A stretch of 64,000 nucleotides of DNA from Euonymus europaeus (taxonomy: Eukaryota; Streptophyta; Magnoliopsida; Celastrales; Celastraceae): positions 29,834,501 through 29,898,500 of the forward strand of contig OY756958.1 in the NCBI GenBank assembly GCA_963580455.1, read 5' to 3'. Made by a program: the position numbers and the translations under genes. Of the stretch, positions 12,701 to 24,241 are shown piece after piece. Positions within the stretch are counted from its first letter, which is position 1. The number at the start of each line of letters is the position of its first letter. Below the pieces are notes generated by a model that had not been told where the DNA came from, made no database searches, and was given only the letters and a program-made list of their open reading frames with translations.

Positions 12701-13316
12701 ATAATGGAAGCATGACAAAGTGAACGACACCAAACTTTACTATCAAGACTTTTAGGTAAAGCATTTAAGTTTGATTCAATGAGTACTAAAATTCTTCTGA
12801 TTTGGTTTATATTAAAACTACACGTATCTGAACGAGCAATTAAAAAATAAATAATCAGATCACACATGAACTAGTAAGTTAAACTAAAGATTGACTAAAC
12901 CATCGGAACTCATAAGTTGACCTGAATCCCCATAATAAAAGGAAACATACCCAATCGACGGGATAAGAGAGAATAACTGCAAACCCAATTCAGAATTCAC
13001 AACGAGAAAGAAAAGGTATAGAGAACGGTAAGATAATTCGATATGCATAGGAGAAAGAAGGCAAGTGATAACGACAGACACAGCCATAGATCGATCAACG
13101 TTATGAAATGAAACCCACATCGGAATTGATATTCAAGACAAAAAGAATCACCATTTCATCATCCAAACAACATTTTAATAATTCAGGAAACGATCGCAAT
13201 TCAGCATATACCAAAAATACAGAGACAAAACAACTAACTGAACAGCAGAGAGACCTCAAGGCGGAGTTTAAACTCACCAATTTGGCATTGATGTTCTTGT
13301 TTCCAGAGGTAGCCAT
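9729..13316 (-). CDS. RABF2: Rab5-type small GTPase RABF2 (ARA7/RHA1 family), seven exons
   Basis: Spliced from 13316-13278, 12464-12387, 12292-12125, 11787-11739, 11177-11104, 10347-10254 and 9826-9729, this gives 600 nt and 199 residues, the normal Rab5 length. It is a membrane-anchored GTPase that directs endosomal and vacuolar traffic. Visible motifs are the P-loop GDVGAGKS (17-24), switch [10 protein letters not shown] (40-48), WDTAGQE (64-70), NKSD (123-126), ETSAK (151-155) and a C-terminal CCS for geranylgeranylation. This makes it the conventional RABF2 type, not the N-myristoylated ARA6 type. Introns 2 and 5 begin with GC rather than GT (CAG|GCGAGT and GAG|GCAAGT). The reading frame and the conserved protein leave no GT alternative. 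Intron 4 carries a SINE in antisense. Gene order suggests correspondence to Arabidopsis At5g45130 (RHA1). Confidence 0.96.
11364..11567 (+). mobile_element. tRNA-derived SINE in RABF2 intron 4 (antisense to the gene)
   Basis: The sequence has a box-A-like start (agggtaacccagtgatagg, from about 11374) and a clear box-B-like motif gggatcaaatccc at 11430-11442. It then has a unique body and ends in an A11 run at about 11557-11567. That is the layout of a plant tRNA-derived SINE transcribed on the plus strand. No convincing target duplication was found, so the left edge is approximate. It lies wholly within the intron and does not disturb splice sites. Confidence 0.65.
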
Positions 13317-14562
13317 CGGAATTACAGGCTTACTATTTGAAATCAGTAGATAGAGATGATTGAGCTAGAGAAATTGACGCAATTGAGGGAGTAATTTAAT
13401 TTTCTCTGAATCGAAAAGCGCAAGCGCGTATTGACAGAAAAGAGGGGTTAGAGGCCAACGAAAGTTTGAAAAGGCAAAGGAAGGATCCTCCTCAACAAAC
13501 CCACTCTCTCTCTAGAAAAGGACTCGAGCTGCACGAAAGCGATCGGTGTTTTTGCTTGGAAGGAAGAAGTCGTTTATCGTTTTTTCTACAATGTAGATAT
13601 TACAAAGAGTCGCATGATACACCTGGCAAAATCATTTTGTCGTAATTTAAAATTCTGATTGGATTATTCTACGATACCGTTTTACTATATTGCATCCTCG
13701 GGCTTCGTATAGCAAAGCCCCAAACTATATACGGGCCAAACTGCCATGGGTTTGGAGTATGTGGGCAGGTGCAGCCATTATACGGGCTGGGCTACCGTTA
13801 TCACCTCTTGTCGAAGCCCATGAGCAGAAACCCATGAAAAGAAACATGTAATATGCATGCATAACGAAAAGCGGATTGTTTACCTCAATAAAATCATCAC
13901 CACCTAAGTTTTTATTTCGAAAATTTGGGATTAAGTTTATCAAAAAATAAACGGACTCTACCATATTCATTCCTTTTCTCCTTCGATGCAACTTGTCGCA
14001 TGTAAAGGAAGACAAAATTTTGTGTAGACTACTAACTTACCGCAAGCATTCTCATTTATTCAAACTTGAGACCAACTCCAACCGTAGGCAGACTCCATTA
14101 CCTCAATAAAATAAAACTCTATGGCCCCTTCCTATAATAAGGTTGTGCTTGAGGTAGGTGTTGGGAGGAGTTTAGTTTGGAGGGGTTCATAAAAGTGAAC
14201 CCTTACTGGTATTTATAAGGATTGGGAGACATTTTTTTGAGAGTTTGTAATGGAAGCGGAGGGACCAGACCGATAAGCACAGGACCGTAGCCCATCACTG
14301 ATCCTACTATGGGGGTGTGGGGGCTACGCCCCTGAGGTATGAACCTTTTAAAATTATGATTTCCATTAAGTATATATTTCTTGTAAAGTCATCACTCAAC
14401 TCTCTTTTATACTTATTTTCTCCACATAATAAAATCCTCCTGCTCGACCTTTGGTTTTTCCCTTTAAGAATTTTCCATGCAAATTTTTGTGTTCTTAATT
14501 TATTTATTGTTGTTTTAGTTCGAATTAATTTCTACAGTCTAAGTGTCGGTTTATCGATGGCA

Positions 14563-14676
14563 CAATATTGTATATTTGGTTCTGATATTTGATATGAGCA
14601 TTTCACACATCACTGTTGAGATGCCAATATTGTATATCTGGTTCTGATATTTGATATGAGCATTTCACACATCACT
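14563..14676. repeat. Two-copy tandem repeat, 62-bp period
   Basis: A 52-bp unit starting caatattgtatat occurs at 14563-14614 and again at 14625-14676 with one mismatch, separated by 10 bases. It is a recent local duplication with no evident function. Confidence 0.85.
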
Positions 14677-15818
14677 ATCCATCTCAACATATATGGGCCC
14701 ATAGTAAGTTCATATAGCTACAGACAGTCTGATTTACTATAAAAATAAATATGTTGTCACATACCTATTCTCATGTATGCATTAATCGCCAATTCCAGTA
14801 CATCTTGAATGGTAATCTAAGTTAGGTTTGCGAAATTGGGTATGGCCCCTTGATCTTTGTACCCTAAAAATAGTGCAGGCTAGAGTCCAAAAACTTGGAA
14901 CGAAAAGGACTAGTCAATGTGTTTAACTTTAAGCGACCCACACAATGGGACCCAACTCTCATGGTCAAGCCCTAGTCAAACTGACTCCTCCTGCCCCTTC
15001 TACCTTCTCCCCGCAGGTCCTAGCTGGCAGATTGAAAATGCGTGAAGGAGAGTGTGGTGACGTGTCCCAAAAGGACAAAAGTGTCCTCTTCGATCAGAAG
15101 ATCCAAATTTTGATTTGTGGCATCTTCTGTAATTTCCGGTGGATTACTTGGTTAATTAAAAAAAGTGGTTCTTGCTTCTTGCATGGTTATGCTACTAAAC
15201 CAAATAATTAGGGTTCCTAGCTCAGTCAGTCATGTTAATTGAATCTTTTCATGCATATTTTATTCACATTGATCTTCTTTCATGGATATATTATGACTTC
15301 CCTATATATATACATATATATTCAAACAATGTAATCATTACTTCACTTCATTCTCAATATATGCTTCATTAGATTCTCCGTTGAATATTTTATTATAGCT
15401 TGTCAATCTTTTAAGTTTAATTTCATAATTTTTGGAAGTTTTCTTTCTTTTATACAATCAAAAAATGTTCATTAGCACGCAAATTAAAATAGGGTTGTGG
15501 GTTTTCAAGATATATCTTGCACGACTGTAAAGAAAGTTGCTTTCTGTGGAACTCAAGTCATCAAATGCATGCATTCTCTCGCACATGGTACATTGTCTTC
15601 CCTCACTTTTTTTGTGTGGGGAGAAGTAGTAGTACTAGTGCCTAGTGGTTCCAATAAGTAGTTTTAGATTCCAAGTTTATAATTTGAAGATTTCAAGGCT
15701 GGCAAGTGCAAAAATAAAGTTGAACCTCATCTTATATATCTTTGATTTCTTCTCTTGTAATCGATTTTGGATGCAAAAAACTATCCAATCAAAAACAATG
15801 AAAACCCCACTAAACCTA

Positions 15819-15996
15819 TTTATAGTTGCTGTTGTCTTTGAATGATATGTTTGTTGAGAGAGTGAGAGAGTCTGAGACTTTGTTTAAGACCTAAATTGGT
15901 TGTCCTTGAATGATATGTTTGTTTATAGTTGCTGTTGTCTTTGAATGATATGTTTGTTGCGAGAGTGAGAGAGTCTGAGACTTTGTTTAAGACCTT
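15819..15996. repeat. Two-copy direct duplication, 103-bp offset, upstream of the trihelix gene
   Basis: A unit of about 75 bp starting tttatagttgctgttgtc and running through a gagagtgagagagtctgaga block is found at 15819-15892 and 15922-15996. The two copies are nearly identical. They lie 260-440 bases before the trihelix ATG, so they could duplicate promoter or leader elements, but that is inference. Confidence 0.85.
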
Positions 15997-16258
15997 AAAT
16001 TGGTTCTCCTTTGTCTAGATTAAGCAAACCTAGCCTTATTCAGATTTAACTAGATTTGAAACCCACCACTCCATCAAATCCAAGTTTCCTAAAAGAGAGC
16101 AGGAGAGACATAGACTATTTACTCTTGGACCCCATGAACTTCAGCTTTTTCATGACCCTCCTCAATCTTCTTTAGACACACATACACATACTTCACTTTC
16201 TACTCTCTAGCTTCCTCCCTCCTCTCTTTTAGGTAGAGAGAGTTGCATGCACTTGATA

Positions 16259-17460
16259 ATGGCTGATCAATGTGGCAGTGTAATGAGGGACTACAGGAAA
16301 GGGAATTGGACAGTGAGCGAAACAATGGTGTTAATAGAAGCAAAGAAGATGGATGATGAGAGAAGAATGAAGAGAGGTGGAGAGAGTAGTGAAGCAGGTA
16401 GTTCAAGCAAGCCAACAGAGTTGAGATGGAAGTGGGTTGAGGATTATTGTTGGAGGAAGGGGTGTTTGAGGAGCCAAAACCAATGCAATGACAAGTGGGA
16501 CAATCTCATGAGGGCTTACAAGAAAGTGAGAGATTATGAGAGGATAATAACTGAAAGATCAGGAGGAGGAGATGGGAATATTACTACTGTTAGTGTTGAA
16601 GGGTCTTATTGGAAACTTGAGAAGAATGAGAGGAAAGAAAAGAACTTGCCTAGCAATATGTTGCCTCAAATATATCAGGCTTTGGTGGAGGTGGTGGAGA
16701 AGAAGGAAATCCATCACAAGATTGTTAATGTTGGTGTTGCTGGTGCTGGTGGTGGTGGGTCATCAGCTTCTAATCCCAACACTGGTCATTTTGTTCAACC
16801 CTCACTGCCTTCTCTATTGCAACATCAATATCAAGTCTCATGTTCAATTCCATTGTTACCCGTACTACCTCCACTTCCTCCACCACCACCACCACATCAA
16901 CCACCAATAGCACAACCAGCTGCTCCTCTCTCTCATCATCCTCATCAATCATTGCCCACAGTAGGTACTTTCTCTTCTCTGTTTCTTCCTGTGTTATCAT
17001 AGTGTCAATGATGAACTTTCAGTTAGTATTGATTGATTTATGTTCAATAATTTTCATGTGTTTGGAGATGTGTGAACGCTCAGATTCTGATACGAGTGAG
17101 TATTCAGACTCACCAGCAAAGAGAAGGAGAAGAGGAAGAGGAAGAGGAGGAGGAGGAGGAAGTGGTGGTGGAGAGGGAACGAGTGGGACCGCAAATACAA
17201 GCTCATCAAGTCACGAAGTGGGAAGTGCAATCTCCAAAAGTGCTTCCATAATAGCAGAAGCACTTCAGGCTTCTGAGGAGGGACAAGAAAGAAGACATAG
17301 AGACCTCCTCAGTCTCCATGAGAGAAGACTCAAGATTGAAGAATCCAAGACTGAGATCAACAGGCAAGGCATTAATGGCCTAGTTGATGCCGTTAACAAG
17401 CTTGCTAATTCTATCCTTTCTTTGGCTTCCCATAGCAAGGACCAATCATCTTCAAAATGA
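16259..17460 (+). CDS. Trihelix transcription factor (ASR3-like family), two exons
   Basis: Exon 1 is 16259-16960 and exon 2 is 17068-17460, giving 364 residues. An in-frame ATG at 16247 would add four residues (MHLI). The protein is a plant trihelix (GT-type, Myb/SANT-like) DNA-binding factor. The N-terminal trihelix domain (about residues 14-105) shows the spaced tryptophans GNWTVSE, WKWVEDYCWR and NDKWDNLMRAYKKVRDYE. A Pro/His-rich low-complexity linker follows (about 200-230). Then comes a basic KRRRRGRGRGGG stretch that could be a nuclear localisation signal. The C-terminal helix ERRLKIEESKTEINRQGING is typical of this family and probably mediates dimerisation. The splice uses ACA|GTAGGT and GGAG|ATGTGT in phase 0; an upstream acceptor at about 17020 is also in frame and would add 16 residues. 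Gene order suggests correspondence to Arabidopsis At1g31310. Confidence 0.88.
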
Positions 17461-19262
17461 TCATAATATGATCCAACACAGACCAATTATTAGAAACTCT
17501 CCATTAATTGACCCCATTTGGGCTGTACATAATTCTCCATTTTGGACTTCAATTCTTATGATCAGCACTTGAGCAGTAAATTAAATGAAATTAATTGTTT
17601 TAGTTCCATCTCCTGGCTCCTGTACGTAAAGCATCTATTTCAATCTTTGAAATCTATATGGTTTGTCCACATTACAAGTTGTGAGGACCTTGCATCAAAT
17701 CTGCACCACTCATTCACTTTTTATTGAGAGTAAAAACAGAACCCACGCACCTTTCACCGAAACCGACGAGAATAAAGAAGAGTTTGTGTTACACGCTCTC
17801 CTAGTCAAGTGGATAAAGTCGGTCTCTTATCACTTAGACTGACAAGCACCAGAGACCGGTCAAAGGAAATATAATTACGGAAGTACCATTATGTTTATTT
17901 TAACCTGTTATGTGCATTGGGTGCTATTATTAAATCATTGGTGGCAGTAGTTTCTTGTATTCCATAACCAAAACAAAAGACGGGTCTTTTTCTTCTCTTT
18001 TATTTTCCACCAAGAATTCAGAAGAAGGGAAGAGTGAGAGAGGTGTCATTATTGGCTAATCTGCGTAGCCTTGCTGTATTTTGCTGACAAAAGGGTTTAC
18101 CGCCAAATTTGCCTTTCTTTTTCTTCTTCTTTATGCAGCTCAGTATGGTATAGATTAGTCACTGTAGATTAAAGAACCCCTATACACAGTGCCCATTCCA
18201 GCTTTTCTTTCTTTTCTGTCTTTTTTTCTTCTTCTGTTCTCTCTCTTTTTGTGAGTGAACGTTCCGGAGTCAAAATTTTGCCCTGTTTGATTCACTTCTA
18301 TCTCATCATCTCCATAAACCCACATGGATTCTTTCCTTCAGTTTTTCCTTCCTCTGACATGAATCAATAGTGTCACATGGTGAATAATTATCAAGCAAAA
18401 TAAACCGAGTCCTACTACTCTGTCACTACCAGTGAAAACAGACCATTTTGATACAGAGGCATATGCAACAGTAGTCCCCTCTTTAAATTATTCCTTCGAC
18501 TGATTGCAATCAAACAGCTCTGTAGTTGCTCATGTTCATGATCTGTGCCCATGAACAGGTCACACTAAATGCCGGCATACCTGAGCTACCTGATGAGATT
18601 TCAATCTGCGTATATATAGCCTGTAAGGGTTCATTGGAGTTCATATTTTTATTGTGTCGGCCCATCTAACCACGTATACAAGCCCAAAGTTTATTCTAAA
18701 GGAAAACCAATATTTATTGGGCTTATTGAATAAGACTATTCGTACTTTTGTTTTGTGTAGTATTGGGCTTTAATTTGTTATCTTCAAAATTACCCTGGGT
18801 CATTACCCGGCCCATCATGGCCCACCTGAAGTGACAAATTACAATCCCCTTTCTTAAGGAGTTACGGTAACAAACATTGCAAATTTGCCGTCCAGTAAGG
18901 ACGACCACAATGGAGACCTTTTCAAAAAGGGTAGTTGACGAGTCGAGTCCTTATTGAGTCATTCGGTTTGAGCTCAATAAGGCTAGGTTTTAATTTGTTA
19001 TGTTGAGCTCAAATCGAAACTTATAATATTTGGCGAGTGAGCCCATGAGTCGACTTGTTAAGGATAATAATATGATTATATTATATATAAATATATAATA
19101 CATAAGTCGAGCATAAACGAGTCGGGCTCGAATTCACGAATACTAAAATGAACCGAGTTAATCTATATCAACTAAACACGTATCTAAATATAAATACATC
19201 AACCAAACGTATATTTAAACACATATTTGAGTAGACGCCGATCAAAATTGCACCATTTGCTA
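17461..19262. other. Intergenic DNA
   Basis: The start holds the trihelix 3' UTR. No exon is recognised in the rest. A short stretch at about 17795-17865 looks faintly tRNA- or SINE-like but lacks clear box A and B motifs. Confidence 0.45.
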
Positions 19263-19320
19263 TCAAGCCTATTATATAAAGTTGCAGCATTTGCAGCTCT
19301 CTCCTGGCGAGTCCGGCGGA

Positions 19321-19510
19321 GTCCGGCGAGTACCACTTCTCTCCGCGGCTTGAGTTGACTACCAGTCCCGAAAAACGGCGTCGTACATGCTGCGTATCAT
19401 GTGCCTGCGAACGTCGTCCGGCGAGTACCACTTCTCTCCGCGACTTGAGTTGACTACCAGTCCCGAAAAACGACGTCGTACGTGCTGCGTATCGCCGGCC
19501 TGCGAACGTC
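19321..19510. repeat. 95-bp tandem duplication, CpG-rich
   Basis: Two head-to-tail copies of a 95-bp unit starting gtccggcgagtaccacttct lie at 19321-19415 and 19416-19510, differing at only a few positions. The block is far richer in GC and CpG than the surrounding AT-rich DNA. It lies just inside the proposed Helitron 5' end. Overlapping ORFs on both strands run through it, but none is recognisable. Confidence 0.9.
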
Positions 19511-20773
19511 GTCGTTTAGGTGCAACCCCCTGTTCCTCGACGCCGTGGCCATCTACTGGAGCGCGTCTTCGACTCTCCATCCACTCGCGCGATGATCGAT
19601 GCTCGGACGCGACCTTGACAGATCAAAAGCAGGTGCATGCACCTTTCGTTGGATGCTCCTTTTTGATCACTTAGGTCGGTCACTTCTAACTCTGTCATTA
19701 GAGCCTTCGATTCGCAGCTGCTTTGGCAAGATCTTGATTTATTTGCCGGATCCTCTCTCCTTCTTCCCTGATTCTTGATTTGGCGATGTGCTTCGACGGC
19801 TTCTGTGAAAGGTTAGTCTTGCGGTTTGAGTTATCTTTTCCTCGCCAAAACATATCCATATATCTACTTTTTCCCTTTAATTTTTTTGTTCATGTAATTT
19901 GCAAGTCTTCGTTTAGTTTAGTGTATCCGCTTTCATGACTGCTAATGTCATCTTCTCCTCGCGCGTCTGGAGTTTTTATCTTGCGTTGCTTCTCTCCTCC
20001 ATGAGTCCGAAAATTGAAGTAAGTGAACGAAAAGAAGTGCGGGTGTTCGGTGGGGTTCAAACCTTGCGTTGCGTTGGATACTCAGGTTAGTTTTATCCTT
20101 CGAATGTTGTGGATTTTGTAGAGCTGAAATGGTTTCTGTTGGATTAAGTTTATGTTTTTGCCTCTTTTTGTTCGCTTGGGTCTTCAAACTTAGACGACTT
20201 ATTGGGTAATTTCTGCAATTTACAGCAGCGACTGATAAACCATCTTTGGCTTTTGCTACTTTTTGTCATATTGGGTTTTGTGCAGCTCTGATTTTGGTTC
20301 TATCGAGTGTGCGGCAAGGTTACAACTTCGTTATTATCAAGGACTACACGGCGGGGAAGCACAGGATCATACACCAAACATTGATTCTGTTGTTCTTTAT
20401 CACTTGATGGTCTTGAATCTAATATGGGTTCTCTGTTTTCCCCGAAGGTTGACGATGCAGGTTATTCAGCTACTATGGGTTTCTTTTCATTCTACTGCGA
20501 CTCTCTTTCTAGGTCAGCCTTTTCGTTAAGTTTATTTTCATCAACGGGTTTCACCCTTTGTTAATTGTTCTTAGTTCTATCATATTTCTTAGCTTCTTTA
20601 TAAGCCAAATATTATTTTCAGTTTGGTTTATTTGGCCAATTATCTTGGACAGAAAATTAGTCGAGGGAGAATTTCTTCATGGATATCCTCATGAAGAAGG
20701 TTATGGTATGAGTTTTCTCAGCTTGCACACGCTACTACTTCATCACTAGATTTCTCTTACTTTAAACAACTAT

Positions 20774-21349
20774 GGCTCCTGAATCCCTTCAACTGCAAGA
20801 ACAACATATTGTTGTAAGTTCTCCTGTTATTCTTAAATGCTTATAGGCATATATTTAAGAGTTTTCATTTGTAGAACTTCTTCGACATAACTCAGGAGTT
20901 AATGAACATGATGCAGGTCGGGTTTGACCACATGGCTCTTGCCTTGTCAAGAACATACAAATCACCGGTAGTGGAAACAATACAGTCACTTCCACAACAC
21001 CAGCAGGTAAGTTTGTCTCGCCATGATTCTCAAATGCTGTTGTATGCTATTTACTTTGCTCTGGTGTGAAGTTTTACATGATGTTACTTCAACTGCAGAT
21101 TATACTTTGCTCTGCTGTGAAGTTTTTCCGTGGAAGAAAGAAAGACACAACTTTGGCAGAGGTTAGTTTTGTTTCCATTGCCAGCAACAATAACGTCAAA
21201 AGCATGTGATGATTTTGTTTCTGCTTTCTAAACTTATTATTACATGGATGCAGCTTAATAAATCGTACATGAACGTCTGCAAGCCAACTTTGATACCACC
21301 AGTTGGAATCATGGAATTTTCAAGCATGTGCAGGGTTTTGAATGACCAG
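20774..21349 (+). pseudogene. CDC6: CDC6 C-terminal gene fragment (three to four exons)
   Basis: Exons at 20917-21006, 21099-21161 and 21254-21349 have intact AG/GT borders, all in phase 0, and encode 30, 21 and 32 residues. The peptides (beginning VGFDHMALALSRTYKSP, IILCSAVKFFRGRKKD and LNKSYMNVCKPTLIPP) match the C-terminal winged-helix part of plant CDC6, the replication-licensing ATPase that helps load MCM on origins. A further short exon-like piece (PESLQLQEQHIV, about 20780-20816, followed by gtaagt) matches the segment just before. An in-frame stop lies right upstream of it, and neither the AAA+ ATPase part nor the last exon is found. It is therefore a captured fragment, not a working CDC6, although it could be transcribed and spliced. 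Confidence 0.85.
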
Positions 21350-24167
21350 GTATTAAATTCATTACCAGGAAATAACTCCACCTTGTCAAAACGACTTCGA
21401 TTAGAATTGTGAGGCATATATTTCAACCAGTTCGAGTAGGAAATTAGCTATGAAAAACTAGCAAATTAGCTACCATTAGTTGGGCTTTATTAAAGTTTTT
21501 TTTATAAAAAGAAAAAACTATTTCAAGCCATGTGGATGCTCAATAACAAGAGCACGAGATTTGGATTAATGGAGATTAACAACCAACATAAGTTGTGGAA
21601 AGTTTATGTCGAGAAAAATAATAATGATAAGAGTAAACACTGCTACTCAATCTCTCTGTTATTTTTTTTTGTGGATTGCTCATCATCATTACTTTTGTCT
21701 AGGATAACAAATTACATACAGTAGAGATTGATCATATTTAGCATTTGATTGACTTGATTAGTGGGTTTCTCCTGATTTTTATTTAAAAAATCTTTGTATG
21801 TGAGAGGAATTTATTATCTCCTATTTGTGAAAAAGCAGCAGAAAGTTTTCTTGCATTGTGCATTCTCCTAAACACAATGAAGGTCTTGATTATTATGCCT
21901 TTTCCCCCTTCATAAAATATGCCCAAGATTATAATTGGTATGTATCTGCTTTCATTTAATGATTCTTTTGTAGAAGAGCGTCCAAAAATCCACACAAAAA
22001 ACCTAAGCAAATCTGTGCAAAAAGGTGATGGAGTTTTTATTTTGAAGATGAATGTGTTTTGAAAATGCTTATCTGCTTGCAGTCTGTTGTGCTTTTTACT
22101 GTGCTAATTGCTTTCAACACCATTTTGTGTCGATGTTTAATAACCTTTGGAAAATATTGAGCTCAAATTATTTAGTGAGCTACATGCTAAAATATTGAAT
22201 AATACAATATTTTGTAATTCTTAAAGGTGATTGTAGTTAACGGAGCTATAAATTTTTTTATGTTGCTTGAGCGAGCAATGTCCCATTAATACGATGACCT
22301 TATAAGCACTCAGAACTCTTGACTCTTTGAAAACTGTCAGCTGTATTTGATTGCTAAACACCTCAAGCAACACCTATATCTTCTTTCCGTAAAAATAATT
22401 CACCATTTTTTATTCAATTACTCAATACCTATCTGCTACATATTATTCTGTCACTTCTTATGTTTTGTGCTGAGTTCTCATAACTTATCCTAATACAATG
22501 CAGGAAAATCATGCAGATGTTGAATTTTTAGAAGCACAAATGAAGATTTTGGTCAATGATTCCTATTTTTAATGAGAAGTTGGCATGATTTTCGTTACCT
22601 CTTTGCAAAAGGCAAGTCATTTCGCCATTGTATATAGGCCTCTAGGATTCTAACTAATAGTTTACCACCTACTCTACAAAGCTGGCTGCAAGATATCAAC
22701 TTGAGGTAGTGAAAGTAGCCTTCTTTCCATATTTGTCTTCAAACTTTGTTTGTTCCAGTCTCTTATAAGTTTGTTAATGTAAGCTTATGTATGTTGTCTA
22801 TGTTGAAAATGGAATTTTATTCCCTGCCATCATTCAAGAATCAGACATGATTTGAAAGCCACATGCATTGTATGGGTCTTTTATGTTCTGAGGTGGGTCA
22901 TTGGGGTGTCCCGGCAGATATTCTCATGTTCCGATGTGGGTATTTGGGGTTATCCAGCTTGCTATATCAAAATTTTCCTCTCATTTTCCAAGCATACAAT
23001 TCCATTTGATTGTAGTTGCAATTTCTCCTATCCCATCGTCATTTCTCCTTTGTTAGTTCTGCGGAATTTGTTTGATGTTTTTGCAATTAATTTCCATCAT
23101 TATTTTGTTGTTAATAAATGCTTTTGTGGTTCTAATTCGTGGTTAGAATGGATTACAGATTTAATTATTCCAGTCTATGACGCCTAAAAAAAGTTTGCTT
23201 CAATGGTTAAATTTCAATCATGATTTCACAATTCAAGTTCATGGAATTGTTGATGGTCAAGGGTTTGGTTGGTACTACTCCTCCCTCCCAAGTTTACTCT
23301 ATTAAGGCAGTACTTCTCTCTTTCAAATACTGTTTTTTTTACTGGAAAATGTGAATGCAATCTTCATAATTTTTTTTTAAAGAATCTAGCTGTAGTTGGC
23401 CAGAGACATGTAAACACTTTGGACAATTAGAGTTAGACCTTGAAGGCCAGGTTGTCTGGGCTTGAAGAGGAATCCATCTACAGCTGCAAGTTCCAGCTTT
23501 ACAAGCCTCAAGTGGTCAATAAGATGGAGATTCAACTTCCTAACCTTTACCATAGATAGAGGGAGAGACCTAAACGTGCCTTTGTAAAAATACAAGCAAT
23601 ATAAAACTTTTTTTTAATTAATCACAATTAATTAGTTCATGTAAGCATTAAAACATGCATTTTCACATGTCTTTATTCCTCTAGGATAATTAGAAGCAAT
23701 AAACAAAGTTATTTTGTGTTGAACCAGTATAAAAGAGTCACCCTAGATTCCTTACCTTTAACTATAACATTACCTTTGTTTTGTGTCTAACAGATAAAAT
23801 TTAATGCTTGCTATTTCATACTTAAATTCATGGTTGTAAATGTGGTGTAACTTAATCATGGTGCCGAAGTTGGTTTAATTGTTTGAACCTATAGTAAGAG
23901 TAGCGGAAGAAAATAAAACTGATCAAGTTTGATAACTCACATTGAATTATTGGATGTAGAAGTTCTTTGCTTTAAATTTAAGTCATATGCGTCTTGCATT
24001 GTAGGTTGATTTGGAATATGCCAATGTGTTGGACACTGTTCACATATTTAGTCACAAGAGACTATCTGTATTTTACATTCAATAAGAAGCACTTTCAACT
24101 ATATTTTTGGGTCTTTAAATTTTGATATGGAGAAATGGAGGATTAGTCCCTTTGAGATCTGTAGCTT

Positions 24168-24241
24168 TTTGCCAACAACTGCTTTTGCTCTTGCAGTTCG
24201 TGAGGGGAGCACACAGCATGGGGTCTGGTTTCCGGAGAGGT
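24168..24241 (+). pseudogene. Exon-like island of uncertain origin
   Basis: The short frame TTAFALAVREGSTQHGVWFPER reads like conserved protein and ends at a splice-donor-like G|GTATGT (24239). It faintly recalls the C-terminus of saccharopine dehydrogenase-like proteins, but this is memory only and weak. It lies inside the proposed Helitron and could be another captured exon. The frame continues only briefly and no flanking exons are recognised. Confidence 0.3.

Larger units (their letters stand above)
13317..16258. other. Intergenic DNA between divergent RABF2 and trihelix genes
   Basis: The first few hundred bases hold the RABF2 leader and promoter (minus strand), and the last part holds the trihelix promoter (plus strand). 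No coding exon is recognised between them. Two local direct duplications are annotated separately (14563-14676 and 15819-15996). Confidence 0.5.

Noticed and set aside
16840..17067. Upstream in-frame extension of the trihelix second exon (SMMNFQLVLIDLC...)
   Set aside because: It reads through the intron. The phase-0 acceptor GGAG|ATGTGT gives the family-like continuation, and the extension does not match the trihelix family.
17795..17865. Possible tRNA gene or SINE (sequence with aagtggataaagtcggtctc and agagaccggtc)
   Set aside because: It has a loose tRNA-like look but no proper box B, no cloverleaf I could fold and no target duplication.
19359..19698. Minus-strand ORFs across the 95-bp tandem repeat (RRFSGLVVNSSRGEKWYSP repeated)
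   Set aside because: The repeated peptide comes simply from the tandem duplication. No family resemblance, and open frames exist on both strands because the DNA is GC-rich.
22852..23187. 111-residue ORF within the Helitron
   Set aside because: No recognisable domain, no Kozak-like or splice context, and composition typical of random AT-rich frames.
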